A stretch of DNA of 62,048 nucleotides. It comes from a virus. The stretch is from the IMG/VR virus record IMGVR_UViG_3300027856_000009, positions 1 through 62,048 of that record; one strand, given 5' to 3'. Under the pieces are notes generated by a model that ran no database searches, had not been told where the DNA came from, and saw nothing but the letters and a program-made list of their open reading frames with translations. Made by a program: the position numbers and the translations under genes. Each line of letters starts with the position of its first letter. Positions within the stretch are counted from its first letter, which is position 1. Shown here in pieces: positions 46,159-54,171 of the stretch.

Positions 46159-46362
46159 TCAGAGGAACAGGTCGTCGATGGCGTGGCTCAGCGCCGACCC
46201 GAACGATCGACCGCTGCGACCGACCCCGCCACCGCTCCGCTTGCCCTTCTCCCGGATGATGACCACCCAGCCATCGTCGCGGTTCCAAGACAGCTCGGCC
46301 CGGTAGTCCTTCTCCTTGACGAGGGTCGCCAGGTCTTTGAGGTTGGTGGTGAGGTTCGCCAT
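46159..46362 (-). CDS. Small basic protein, unknown function
   Basis: 67 residues, MANLTTNLKDLATLVKEKDY, then an ELSWNRDDGWVVIIREKGKR strand pair and a Gly/Ser-rich end. Between the endolysin and the MSYALG/TPR gene on the same strand. Confidence 0.55.
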   Translation of the reverse strand: MANLTTNLKDLATLVKEKDYRAELSWNRDDGWVVIIREKGKRSGGGVGRSGRSFGSALSHAIDDLFL

Positions 46363-46372
46363 CGTCTTCTCC

Positions 46373-47479
46373 TCAGGCCGCAGCGGCCTGGCGAGCCCGG
46401 TTCACGGCCAGCGTCTGGTGCTTGCCCGGCCCGAGCGAGTCGTTCCAGCCGACCGTCCCGTTGCTCCGGTGGCGGACGCTGTACGCCTGGGGCAGCAGCA
46501 GGTCCATGAGCGGCGCGAGCTTCGCGCTGCTGCTGTTCTCGACGTGGTACGTGAAGGTCGTCAGCTCCAGGTGACCGTCGTCCCCCACCAGCTTGCGCAT
46601 CTCCTGCGCGAGGTACTCGGACGCCTCCTGCATGTTCTTGAAGCCGCTCAGGAACTTGCTGTTCCAGTTGCCCTCGGTGTCGACCTCGAAGGTGGTGCTG
46701 CCGATGAGCGGAAGGATCCACGCCATGTCGGCGCACATCGCGTCGATCTGGCTCTTGCTCGGCCGCGGCCAGCACGTCGCGACGCACTCGATGCCGCGGG
46801 AGTGGAAGAGGTCCGCGACCGCCTTCAGGTCGTCGCTGTCCCAGCGCAGGGCCCACGGCACCTGGCTCGACTGCGTGTTCGACTTGTTGATCATCAGCGC
46901 GGCGCGACTGACCTGCATCCGCACGAGGTGGTCGGCGAACTCGGGCTTCTTGACGTCGTGGACCGGGTCGTCGATCCACGCTCCGACGATGACGCCCTCG
47001 GGGATGGCCTTCTGCTCCAGCCACGCGCCCGAGTAGTCGTTGCCCTTGTTGCCGCCGTGCGACAGCTCCTCGGGGATGAGCCACTCGGAGGACCAGAAGC
47101 GGATCTCCTTGCAGCCCTCCTCCACGGCCTGGTCGAAGGCCTTGTCGAGCGCCTCCTCGGGTGTATGGCCGGGCCACGTCTGGTCGTAGGCCGCGAGCCC
47201 GCAACCGATCTCCGTGACGCCCGTGTCGGGCGGGTCCGTCGGGTCGACCGGGATCAGCTCCCAGCTGTCCTTGATGGCCGTCCACGTCTCGGGGCCGCAC
47301 TTGCCGTCGGAGGTCAGCGCGTTGGCCGTCTGCCAGTCGGCCAGCTTGGTGACCGTCTCCGGCCCCCAGATCCCGTCCTCGGTCGCGCCGACGGTCTTCT
47401 GGATGAGCTTGATCTCGCTCTCGCAGTAGCCCTGCTTCTTGTTGTACGCGATCGCGTCGTTGATCTCGTCGTGCGTCAT
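46373..47479 (-). CDS. Endolysin: peptidoglycan-binding domain plus TIM-barrel-like hydrolase
   Basis: 368 residues. The N-terminus (about 1-72) is a PG_binding_1 domain: three helices with KLIQKTVGATEDGIWGPETV and LTSDGKCGPETWTAIK. From about 85, LAAYDQTWPGHTPEEALDKA, EGCKEIRFWSSEWLIPEEL, VIVGAWIDDPVHDVKKPEFA, RAALMINKSNTQS and VATCWPRPSKSQIDAMCADM look like successive strands and helices of a TIM barrel. Acidic residues end several strands, as in glycoside hydrolases of endolysins. It would cut the cell wall for exit or entry. No signal peptide, so release needs a holin or virion delivery. Confidence 0.82.
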   Translation of the reverse strand: MTHDEINDAIAYNKKQGYCESEIKLIQKTVGATEDGIWGPETVTKLADWQTANALTSDGKCGPETWTAIKDSWELIPVDPTDPPDTGVTEIGCGLAAYDQTWPGHTPEEALDKAFDQAVEEGCKEIRFWSSEWLIPEELSHGGNKGNDYSGAWLEQKAIPEGVIVGAWIDDPVHDVKKPEFADHLVRMQVSRAALMINKSNTQSSQVPWALRWDSDDLKAVADLFHSRGIECVATCWPRPSKSQIDAMCADMAWILPLIGSTTFEVDTEGNWNSKFLSGFKNMQEASEYLAQEMRKLVGDDGHLELTTFTYHVENSSSAKLAPLMDLLLPQAYSVRHRSNGTVGWNDSLGPGKHQTLAVNRARQAAAA

Positions 47480-47706
47480 CAGACCGCTCCCCGCCAGACA
47501 CGCCGGCCCGTGTAGGTCTTCGTGGTGATGCCGTACCAGAGGCCAAGCCCGATGAGCCCGGTTGCGCCGATCGCCAGAGCCATCTTGAGCCCGCCGGCCG
47601 GAGCGGGTCCCGCGGTCTCCTCGACGGTCTCGGCGATCACCTCCTCGGTGGTGCCGAACCCGTGGAGCATCGTGCGGTGTTGCCGCCTGTAACTACGTCG
47701 TCGCAT
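47479..47706 (-). CDS. Small single-span membrane protein
   Basis: 75 residues. Basic N-terminus (MRRRSYRRQHRTM), an acidic linker, then one transmembrane helix (about 40-57: LKMALAIGATGLIGLGLWYG) and a basic end. Directly coupled to the endolysin gene, so a holin or anchoring role is conceivable. Confidence 0.65.
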   Translation of the reverse strand: MRRRSYRRQHRTMLHGFGTTEEVIAETVEETAGPAPAGGLKMALAIGATGLIGLGLWYGITTKTYTGRRVWRGAV

Positions 47707-47715
47707 CGTCTCTCC

Positions 47716-48135
47716 TCACACCCACCGGAACCCGAGGGTCCACATCAGAAACTCGCCTGCCTGCCGGGCCACGTGATCGATGCTCGACTGGGCCGCGAGC
47801 GTGATCAGGAATACGTGGAGCGCGGCCAGGTCGGCGAAGCGCACCTCGTACGAGTCTCTGCTCAGGCCATCCTCGCTCTGGCGCGCGGCGACCCCGATGC
47901 GCTTGGGGTCGAGCATCGGGTGTGCGCACGAGGCCTGCACGGTCGCGACCGCCTCGATGACCGCGAATACCGTGCCCACCTCCTCGGCGTCCTCGAAGAG
48001 GACGGTGTAGACCCACGGCGGCGGCACGACAGCACGGGCGCCGTCCTCGTCTGCATAACGCCAGACATGGCGCACGAACGTCGCGTAGTCCGGGACGATG
48101 CCCATCGGCACATCGAAGCGAGCTGCAGCCTTCAT
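47716..48135 (-). CDS. Protein of unknown function
   Basis: 139 residues with a central alpha/beta core (PPWVYTVLFEDAEEVGTVFA) and a C-terminal helix (LHVFLITLAAQSSIDHVARQ). Two cysteine-free ends, no motif. ATGA overlap with the next gene in the operon. Confidence 0.6.
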   Translation of the reverse strand: MKAAARFDVPMGIVPDYATFVRHVWRYADEDGARAVVPPPWVYTVLFEDAEEVGTVFAVIEAVATVQASCAHPMLDPKRIGVAARQSEDGLSRDSYEVRFADLAALHVFLITLAAQSSIDHVARQAGEFLMWTLGFRWV

Positions 48136-48344
48136 CGGGCTCGTGCTTCCTGTCGTAGACGCACGATCTCGTGGTTGCGTGCGTTGTAGATGATGGTGGT
48201 GAGGCCGAGCAGCGCGAGTACCGGACCGGCGTAGGGATGCCCCTGGTCATTGAGCGCGAGGCCGCCCCAGATCATGAGCGGCCCGATGAAGAAGACGTCG
48301 AGCAGGCGGACGGGCTGGGACTTGACCTCGGGGTCCATGGTCAC
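48132..48344 (-). CDS. Small two-span membrane protein
   Basis: 70 residues from a GTG in a GTGA overlap (an ATG nine bases later is also possible). Two hydrophobic segments (about 16-30 and 36-52) with a short loop between and a charged C-terminus (NHEIVRLRQEARAR). Holin-like size and topology, but no proof. Confidence 0.6.
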   Translation of the reverse strand: MTMDPEVKSQPVRLLDVFFIGPLMIWGGLALNDQGHPYAGPVLALLGLTTIIYNARNHEIVRLRQEARAR

Positions 48345-48673
48345 CACTTCGGGTAGATGCTCTTCACGTCGAGCTTCCCGTGTACGCGAGCATCTTCGAG
48401 CTTGCCCTTGTCGTCGTACTCGACGAAGGCAATCACCTGGCCCTCCTCGGTCATCGTGACCGTCTGAGCCTGGCCCGCGAAATACTCCTCGGGGTCACCC
48501 GGAAGGAGCATGTAGCCGCGCTTCATGTCGGCCTTGGCGCGTCTGTTCATCTCGTTCATCGCCCGCATGGCCGAGCCCAACCGAGCGTACTCGCGCACCT
48601 CCACGTCCTCGATGACACCGGTGGCACCCCAATGCAGCGCGTTGCGCGTCACTACGAATTGCTTGGCCATCAT
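48341..48673 (-). CDS. Small protein, unknown function
   Basis: 110 residues starting MMAKQFVVTRNALHWGATGV with a GGAGGG site upstream. Likely beta-alpha fold with helix RLGSAMRAMNEMNRRAKADM. Overlaps the end of the J-domain gene by four bases. Confidence 0.6.
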   Translation of the reverse strand: MMAKQFVVTRNALHWGATGVIEDVEVREYARLGSAMRAMNEMNRRAKADMKRGYMLLPGDPEEYFAGQAQTVTMTEEGQVIAFVEYDDKGKLEDARVHGKLDVKSIYPKW

Positions 48674-49239
48674 CCCTCCGGCGGCTGCCGCACCTTCAGC
48701 ATCACGTTGTAGGCCCGCATGACCTCCTGGAACTTCAGCTGCGCCTGCGCCTTCTGCGCTGACGTCGCGCTCGGCGGCAACCGGTCCGGGTGCCACTCCA
48801 TCGCGAGCTTGCGATAGGCCTTCTTAATCTGCTCGACGGTCGCGTCCTGCTTCACGCCGAGCACCTTCCAAGGGGGAGCCCCGGGCGGGCGTTGACGCTG
48901 CGGCTGCGGGCGGGCGCCCTGCGTCGGTGCAGTGCGGCGTGCGGCACCTTTCCCGAGGCGGGCGATCTTCTCCTTGGTGGCCAGCCAGAAGAACTTGAAG
49001 CAGTTGCGGCAGAGCCCGAATCCGTTGTCGGGATGCACCATCTCGATGTCGCCGAGCGCAAACTGGTTGCCGCAGCCCACACACGCGAACGCCTGGCGCT
49101 TGTACTCCTCCGAGAGTACTTCGACCTGCCCCGCCCGCAAGCCGGCCACGAAGCCAGACGCTTTGTGGAAGAGGCTGTCGACCGCCATGTCGACGGCTTC
49201 CTCCATGAAGTCGAGCCCGGCCGTCGGCCGCTTCGCCAT
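48670..49239 (-). CDS. J-domain co-chaperone with N-terminal zinc finger
   Basis: 189 residues from the ATG at 49239. C53-x-x-C56 (ACVGCGN) and C77-x-x-C80 (GLCRNCFK) form a zinc finger in the middle. A Pro/Arg linker leads to a C-terminal J domain (about 122-185): PPWKVLGVKQDATVEQIKKA, YRKLAMEWHPDRL with the HPD triad at 150-152. J proteins recruit and activate Hsp70. A virus-encoded one with a zinc finger probably directs host DnaK to virion assembly or to replication proteins. Confidence 0.88.
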   Translation of the reverse strand: MAKRPTAGLDFMEEAVDMAVDSLFHKASGFVAGLRAGQVEVLSEEYKRQAFACVGCGNQFALGDIEMVHPDNGFGLCRNCFKFFWLATKEKIARLGKGAARRTAPTQGARPQPQRQRPPGAPPWKVLGVKQDATVEQIKKAYRKLAMEWHPDRLPPSATSAQKAQAQLKFQEVMRAYNVMLKVRQPPEG

Positions 49240-49532
49240 CAGGGCGCCTCCAGCTCCCGTGCGAGAGCAATGATGAGGAGGTCGATGTCCTCGTCCGCGC
49301 CCACTGCCAGCTCGGGAACCAGGTGACCCTCGTCCTGGCGGTAGGGGGTATCTCCGAAGATGCCCCTCATCTGGTCCGCAAACGCAACCGCGTCCCGGAA
49401 GTGTTCGAGCATGAGCTTCGCGTTGCCGCGCCGCGCCGCCCCAAGAGCTAGCTGAGCGGCCTTCCTCATCCGCTTGTTGAGGCTCTTGATTTGACGGGTC
49501 GCCCGCCTGTCGTCTTTCTGTGTCCAGGCCAT
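49239..49532 (-). CDS. Small helical protein, unknown function
   Basis: 97 residues from the ATG at 49532, MAWTQKDDRRATRQIKSLNK. Basic N-terminal helix (NKRMRKAAQLALGAARRGNA) then an acidic C-terminal helix. One-base overlap with the J-domain gene. Confidence 0.6.
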   Translation of the reverse strand: MAWTQKDDRRATRQIKSLNKRMRKAAQLALGAARRGNAKLMLEHFRDAVAFADQMRGIFGDTPYRQDEGHLVPELAVGADEDIDLLIIALARELEAP

Positions 49533-49831
49533 CACAGCACTCCAATCACGCCCGTCAGCTGGGCATAGCTTGCGCCTCCGGGCACTCCCCCGCTCCACGT
49601 GCCGCTGAGCGTATCGTACGTACCAGGCGGAAGGGGGACCCGCTCGTAGCCGATGTGGTGCGAGTAGTTCATGGGCATGCCGACGTTGAAGCCGGGTCCC
49701 CAGCCGTAGGGGGAGTACACGGCGCCCGGCGGCGAGAAGCGCTGCGAGTACGGGTCGACGGCCTGCGCGAAGAGCTGCGTCGAGGTCATCGGGGGAAGCG
49801 GTCCCATTCCGAGTGCGCGGTGGTAGCTCAC
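49532..49831 (-). CDS. MSYHRALG-start Pro/Tyr-rich protein
   Basis: 99 residues from a GTG in a GTGA overlap. MSYHRALGMGPLPPMTS, then a Pro/Tyr/Gly-rich sequence (YSPYGWGPGFNVGMPMNYSH) without a membrane span. The composition suggests a surface-exposed extended structural protein. It carries the tag seen on membrane proteins but no membrane helix, which argues that the tag is not simply a membrane signal. Confidence 0.65.
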   Translation of the reverse strand: MSYHRALGMGPLPPMTSTQLFAQAVDPYSQRFSPPGAVYSPYGWGPGFNVGMPMNYSHHIGYERVPLPPGTYDTLSGTWSGGVPGGASYAQLTGVIGVL

Positions 49832-50076
49832 GGGAGGTCGTCCAGGTCGATGTCTCGGGAAGGCTTGCTGAGCACCCAGCCCCAGTCGTCGACGGCGTTG
49901 TCGTCGATGGGAATCGTCGCGTCGGCACCGCACTCGCGGCAGTGGCAGCGGACCTGCCAGCTGTGCTCGCCACCGTACTGGACGTGGAGGTCGTGCGGGT
50001 TGATCTCGTGGCTCTCCCCCGTCACGGGACAGACCGTCTCGTCGTCGTACGCGTACTCGGGCCAGTCTCTCGCCAT
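49828..50076 (-). CDS. Small zinc-ribbon protein
   Basis: 82 residues. TVCPVTGESHEINPHDLHVQ is followed by WQVRCHCRECGADATI: C-x-C-x-x-C plus an earlier cysteine and several histidines give a zinc site. Acidic C-terminus. ATG at 50076. Confidence 0.6.
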   Translation of the reverse strand: MARDWPEYAYDDETVCPVTGESHEINPHDLHVQYGGEHSWQVRCHCRECGADATIPIDDNAVDDWGWVLSKPSRDIDLDDLP

Positions 50077-50144
50077 GCTACAGCTCCACCGTGATCTTCA
50101 TGCCGCTCGCGGCGATGTCCTCTTGATCGTCATTCGCGCTGGCA

Positions 50145-51110
50145 TCAGGCCACCTCCTCCAGTTTCACTTCGATACCGTGGCGGCGGAGCGCGTCCTCGA
50201 CCTTGTAGATCGTCCGGCCACCCTGGCCGTAGCGGCGCGGCACCACGGGCCACTCGCCGTCCCAGTCGATGAGTACGACCTCGCGGCCCTTGCGGCCGAG
50301 CGCCCGGCCATCGGTCATCGCCGCGCACAGCTCCGCCCGGATGTCGAGCGCCTCGCCGTAGGCCAGGTAGATGCCGGGGGGCATTCGCTTCAAGCGTCGA
50401 CGCGCACCGCTGGGCAGCCGCTGGGGTAACTCGGCCTCGCGAGCGGCGTTGATGGAGAATCGGACGCGCTTCACGACCGACGAGGAGGCGGAGAGAGCGC
50501 CTTCGTCGACCTCGACAGTCTCGACCACCTCCACCGGGGGAGCGGGGGGCGATTCTGCGACTGCTAGGGGCAGAACCGGCTCGGGCGCCGGAGACAGGTA
50601 CTCGATGCCCGCAGTGGGCAGGAGGGGCTCGACGGCGACCGGCTCGGGCTCGGGGGCGCAGACGGGGAGGCAGCGGCGCCGCATCTCAGCCGCGGTGATG
50701 CGCGTCAGCTCGGTGAGCCGCGACACCGCGATCATGTGCTTGCGCTCCAGCTCGCGCTCGTCGGCCTTGTGCCACTTCAGCGGCGGCGTGGCGAGGTCGC
50801 CGAGCAGTTCGGGCGCATCGACGAAGCCCTCCGACGCCAGGGCGTCCGCTGCAGCCTCACGCACCCGGCGGGCGTCGGGCAGCTGGTCGATGTCGAAGCC
50901 CAGCTCGTTCGCCAGCTCGATGAGCGACGGGGGGTAGCCGATCTCGTCGATGTTGCAGACGAAGAAGGTGCCGTCGTCGTAGCCGTAGATGCGGTCGTGC
51001 CACTGCATCCGGCGCCCCACGTACTGCAGGATGACGCTGTTGGTCGGCCGATCCGTCTTCTGGCGGATTTCGGAGCGGTACAAGATTCGTTGGCGCGGTT
51101 GTCGGGGCAT
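50145..51110 (-). CDS. Protein of unknown function with Pro-rich middle
   Basis: 321 residues. The N-terminal half (about 20-150) is alpha/beta with MQWHDRIYGYDDGTFFVCNI. A Pro/Glu/Val-rich linker (about 150-215) follows. The C-terminal domain (about 218-320) has GREVVLIDWDGEWPVVPRRY and GRTIYKVEDALRRHGIEVKL. Between 50077 and 50144 only very short peptides are possible. It lies just past the capsid genes and the long hairpin at 51123-51238. Confidence 0.6.
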   Translation of the reverse strand: MPRQPRQRILYRSEIRQKTDRPTNSVILQYVGRRMQWHDRIYGYDDGTFFVCNIDEIGYPPSLIELANELGFDIDQLPDARRVREAAADALASEGFVDAPELLGDLATPPLKWHKADERELERKHMIAVSRLTELTRITAAEMRRRCLPVCAPEPEPVAVEPLLPTAGIEYLSPAPEPVLPLAVAESPPAPPVEVVETVEVDEGALSASSSVVKRVRFSINAAREAELPQRLPSGARRRLKRMPPGIYLAYGEALDIRAELCAAMTDGRALGRKGREVVLIDWDGEWPVVPRRYGQGGRTIYKVEDALRRHGIEVKLEEVA

Positions 51111-51122
51111 GGTGTTCCGGGT

Positions 51123-51238
51123 CGGGCCACGGAAGCGAGGTCGGCACCCTCCGCTACGGGCTGGGCGCCTGGGAGGGACCTCGTCACTTGGGTGGAGTCG
51201 GATCCTCCAAAGGGGACCGGCCCCGCTTCCGTGGCCCG
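51123..51238. repeat. Long imperfect inverted repeat between capsid and downstream genes
   Basis: CGGGCCACGGAAGCG (51123-51137) is exactly complementary to 51224-51238. The next seven bases on each side pair with one mismatch and one wobble, giving a 22-bp arm around an 80-base loop. It lies in the 140-base gap after the capsid-type gene 51251-51943. It could be an attenuator, an RNA-stability element or a packaging signal. Confidence 0.7.
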
Positions 51239-51250
51239 AAAGGCTATGAC

Positions 51251-51943
51251 CTACCTCTTCAAATGGTCAATGATCTTGTCCATCTCCGTTTCGTTAGCGA
51301 GCCAACCGCTGATCTCGACCTCGAAGAGACGGAGGTCGAAACTCGGCGGCCGAAGGACGACCGCCGTAGCCTGAATGGTGTCGCCGGGCTGCGCGTACGC
51401 GGCAAAGTTCTCGTTGGGCATCCTCGGGGTAATGGACCCGGTGCCCTGGTGGATGCTGCCCTGTCCTGCGCGCGGCGCCGTGCCGCCCGCGGTCTGCGGA
51501 TTCACGAGGTCGATGGGCACACCGGTGCCAGGCAGGTTCGTCTGGAAGTCGGTGAGCCCGCGGTTCCCGAGGTTGAACTTGAAGCCGAGGTAGGTCTTCG
51601 ACCTCGACTCGGGCACCGCCACGATGTCCTCGATCCCAATCCCCGAGTGCTGGTAGGCGCTGAACTTCACCTCACGGAGGATGATCCCCTGGTGGGTCGG
51701 CGCCTGGATAGTGGCGATGGGGACATCCCGCGGGAAGGGCGGGAGCCCCGCGGCCTGGATGGGACGCGGGTACGTGGAGAAGAACTGCCGCTGGAAGAAG
51801 AGGCGCGTGCGGCCGGGAAGCGAAAAGGTGAAGCCGTTGACGATCCGAACCGCCACCGGCGTCTTACTCGGACGCGGATACCCCTGCGGCAGCGGCGACC
51901 GCTGCGTCGGAGAGGTGTTGCCGCGTCCGTCGTGGCGTCCCAT
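51251..51943 (-). CDS. Putative minor capsid protein, beta-rich
   Basis: 230 residues from the ATG at 51943. Beta-strand patterns dominate: IVNGFTFSLPGRTRLFFQRQ, VPIATIQAPTHQGIILREVK and FSAYQHSG, KTYLGFKFNLGNRG, GDTIQATAVVLRPPSFDLRL, then FEVEISGWLANE. No helix-rich or enzymatic motif is seen. With the two genes upstream it forms a group of three beta-rich proteins of jelly-roll size. Role as capsid, penton or spike protein is inferred from composition and context. Confidence 0.6.
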   Translation of the reverse strand: MGRHDGRGNTSPTQRSPLPQGYPRPSKTPVAVRIVNGFTFSLPGRTRLFFQRQFFSTYPRPIQAAGLPPFPRDVPIATIQAPTHQGIILREVKFSAYQHSGIGIEDIVAVPESRSKTYLGFKFNLGNRGLTDFQTNLPGTGVPIDLVNPQTAGGTAPRAGQGSIHQGTGSITPRMPNENFAAYAQPGDTIQATAVVLRPPSFDLRLFEVEISGWLANETEMDKIIDHLKR

Positions 51944-52221
51944 CAGCCCTTCACCACCTTGACGATCATGGCGTAGGGACGGTCCTTCTCGCGACCGTTT
52001 TCGTCCTCGGTGACGCTGAACCGCACGGGCACGAGGTGGCCCCCGTGCTTGCGGCTGTACCCCAAGGACCGCTGGGCCCAGATGCTGAAAATCATGAGCC
52101 GGTCGTGCTTCGCTTTGCGCGCGTTGATGTACCTCTCCAGCGCACGCTCCGCCGGACGGAGCAGGCGGTGGCGGCTGATCACCCGCCCCCTGCCGCTCGT
52201 CATGAGAAGAAAGTGCTGCAC
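51943..52221 (-). CDS. Small basic protein in the capsid cluster
   Basis: 92 residues. Arg/Lys-rich first half (GRGRVISRHRLLRPAERALE, RYINARKAKHDRL) then a strand-rich end (GGHLVPVRFSVTED, AMIVKVVKG). Coupled to the beta-rich protein downstream by a one-base overlap. Possibly an accessory capsid or scaffold protein. Confidence 0.55.
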   Translation of the reverse strand: MQHFLLMTSGRGRVISRHRLLRPAERALERYINARKAKHDRLMIFSIWAQRSLGYSRKHGGHLVPVRFSVTEDENGREKDRPYAMIVKVVKG

Positions 52222-52226
52222 GGTGC

Positions 52227-53153
52227 CTAAACCGCGGGGCTCTGGGCCTGAAGGATTTTGTAGCCGAGCATGGTGAAGTAGAGCGTACCGCCGATCGAGA
52301 CCGACACGCGGCCGATCTCGCCAGCCTGCGTCGGATCGGGCTGCGGCACCTGACCACCCTCGGCGAAGCCGTTGGCGAGCAGCGGGTAGTTGACCTCGGC
52401 GAAGCCCAGGTCCCGCGTCAGCGTCGCCGAGAAGCGCATCGTCGAGCCACGCTCGAAGAAGTCGCTCACCGGGAGGTAGAGCGGACGGTCGAACTCGCTG
52501 AAGAGGTAGCGCGACGGGATCGGCACCTGGTTCTGACGCAGGCGATCGGTGCCCTCGTCGGCGATCTCGAACAGGAAGTCGATCAGGCCGGGGCGGAGGG
52601 TCTGCACCGTCTGCGCGCCCGCGATGGTCTGAGGACCCATCGAGCCGCCGATGTACGCACCGGCGAACGGGTCGGCGGTTGACGCCACAGGGCGCCAGCG
52701 CCCCGTCAGCGGCGTGATGACCTCGGTACCCACCGGAGGGTCGTTCGGACGCCCGCTGTTCTGGTCACCGTACGGACCGAGCGAGTACGTCTTCATCAGG
52801 AAGGCGCTCAGGTAAGTCGTGCAGACGAACGGCCCGTCCATCGACACCTGCTTGGTGTCGCTGAGCCGCTGACCGGCGACCGTGGTCGCGGGCGCGGTCG
52901 GACCGGGGATGTTGATCTGGAAGGTCTGGAAGTAGGGCACCCGCTTGCCGGGGATGTCCTCGATGTACCGGATGCGCGCGGCGGCCTTCTTCAGGGCCTT
53001 GCGGAGCTTGCTCAGCTCGATCTTGTCGTCGGCCTGCTCACCGGCCATCGCCTTGTAGCGACGCAGGAGAGCTTCCATCTGCGCCTCGACGCGCTCGGTC
53101 CGGCTCGCCATCTTGCGGAGGTATTCGGCCATCCGCGGATCATCGTTCGCCAT
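52227..53153 (-). CDS. Putative major capsid protein (A)
   Basis: 308 residues with a GGGAGG site before the ATG. Residues 1-60 are a coiled coil (YLRKMASRTERVEAQMEALL, KIELSKLRKALKKAAARIRY). From 70 on the protein is beta-rich: YFQTFQINIPGPT, SMDGPFVCTTYLSAFLMKTY, GLIDFLFEIADEGTDRLRQN, VPIPSRYLFSEFDRPLYLPV, SDFFERGSTMRFSATLTRD and VSVSIGGTLYFTMLGYKIL. Length and strand pattern fit a jelly-roll capsid protein. It is flanked by structured DNA and by a second beta-rich gene. Confidence 0.62.
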   Translation of the reverse strand: MANDDPRMAEYLRKMASRTERVEAQMEALLRRYKAMAGEQADDKIELSKLRKALKKAAARIRYIEDIPGKRVPYFQTFQINIPGPTAPATTVAGQRLSDTKQVSMDGPFVCTTYLSAFLMKTYSLGPYGDQNSGRPNDPPVGTEVITPLTGRWRPVASTADPFAGAYIGGSMGPQTIAGAQTVQTLRPGLIDFLFEIADEGTDRLRQNQVPIPSRYLFSEFDRPLYLPVSDFFERGSTMRFSATLTRDLGFAEVNYPLLANGFAEGGQVPQPDPTQAGEIGRVSVSIGGTLYFTMLGYKILQAQSPAV

Positions 53154-53373
53154 CTGTCAACCTCCCGGACCTGCGTCCCCTACCCGGCTCCTCGCCACTC
53201 AGGGATGGGCAAACCGCTCGTACCCCGAAGGGCACGGTCAATCCCACTCTTGACTCACGTCAATCGCGGCCTCTCACGCGGAACTTGGCTCCGTATCAGA
53301 GGCCGCGAGACGAGCACCGGGGGAGGGGCTGGTGCTCGCCACGCGACCCGGGTCAAACCCGGAAGCTGGGGTC
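53154..53373. other. Structured non-coding gap between two capsid-type genes
   Basis: 220 bases with no coding frame of note. Three perfect stem-loops follow each other: CGCGGCCTCT with AGAGGCCGCG, then CGAGCACC with GGTGCTCG around a G-rich loop, then CCGGGT with ACCCGG. On the capsid transcript (minus strand) they form the 5' leader of the gene at 53153. Ribosome binding, attenuation or packaging are possible functions. Confidence 0.6.
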
Positions 53374-54171
53374 CTAGAGGACGTCCCTGCTGTGAATACC
53401 GTCGATCAAGTACTTGATATCTTTGGCGATATCGTCGGACCCGGGAACGGTGAGACCATCGGTGCCCTGGACACCGCTGGTGATGACGGAAGCGGGGTCG
53501 AGATCAGACACCTGACCGTTGAGCTGCTCGATGAGTGAGGCGCCCACCGTCTGCCCGATGTTCGATGCGATCGCCACGACCTGGAAACCCTGCCGCGGCG
53601 GCACGAGAATCGGACGGGCCAGGCGCATGAGCGCGGCCGAGGTCGGGACGCCGTTGTTGGCGCGCGGGAGGCGCGTGTCGGCGAAGAAGCCGTCGAGACC
53701 ACCGGCCGCGGGGGTGTACGCGGTGAAGGTGGTGAGCTGCGGCTTGTCACCCGCGATGAACTGCCAGAAGAGCTGGTTCTCCGCCTGGTGGTAGAGCTTG
53801 TGTACCCTCTGGATGCGATCCGCCGTGACGGTCCCGATGGCACCGGCGACGTTCGCGATCTGCGGCTGGCTGCCGATCGGCTGCTGCGCCGCGGCCGCGT
53901 TCGCACGGGGGCTCTCCGCGTTGAAGCGGAAGTAGGTCCAGACGCGCACCGCGAGGGTGACAAAAGTCTGGTCGCTGGGAAAAAATCCCCCAGTTGTTAA
54001 ATTGGAAACCGCGACGTCGGCTCCCTGGCGCACGAAGAGCTGCGAGCGGGACTGGACCGCTCCGAAGACACCGACGTTGCCGGCGCGCAGGTCTCCCGCT
54101 CCATCTATGCGGATGAGGGAGTCGTAGAAGGGCTGGTGAACGCGCTCGCGCGTTCCGACGATCTTGGGCAT
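53374..54171 (-). CDS. Putative major capsid protein (B)
   Basis: 265 residues, MPKIVGTRERVHQPFYDSLI, with a purine-rich leader before the ATG. Beta-rich throughout: VGVFGAVQSRSQLFVRQGAD, TFVTLAVRVWTYFRFNAESP, LFWQFIAGDKPQLTTFTAY, RLARPILVPPRQGFQVVAIA. The only long helix is RIQRVHKLYHQAENQ. The absence of an HK97-type helical spine, and strands joined by long Pro/Gly loops, argue for a jelly-roll. It is the first gene of the capsid group and may be the most abundant product. Confidence 0.62.
   Translation of the reverse strand: MPKIVGTRERVHQPFYDSLIRIDGAGDLRAGNVGVFGAVQSRSQLFVRQGADVAVSNLTTGGFFPSDQTFVTLAVRVWTYFRFNAESPRANAAAAQQPIGSQPQIANVAGAIGTVTADRIQRVHKLYHQAENQLFWQFIAGDKPQLTTFTAYTPAAGGLDGFFADTRLPRANNGVPTSAALMRLARPILVPPRQGFQVVAIASNIGQTVGASLIEQLNGQVSDLDPASVITSGVQGTDGLTVPGSDDIAKDIKYLIDGIHSRDVL

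Noticed and set aside
53340-53365. tRNA-like T-arm (CCGGGTCAAACCCGG)
   Set aside because: The loop is too short, no acceptor stem or anticodon arm can be paired, and it is one of three simple hairpins. No tRNA was found anywhere in the window.
52227-54171. HK97-fold major capsid proteins
   Set aside because: The proteins lack the long spine helix and are strand-rich with Pro/Gly loops; no terminase, portal or protease of the HK97 system is nearby.
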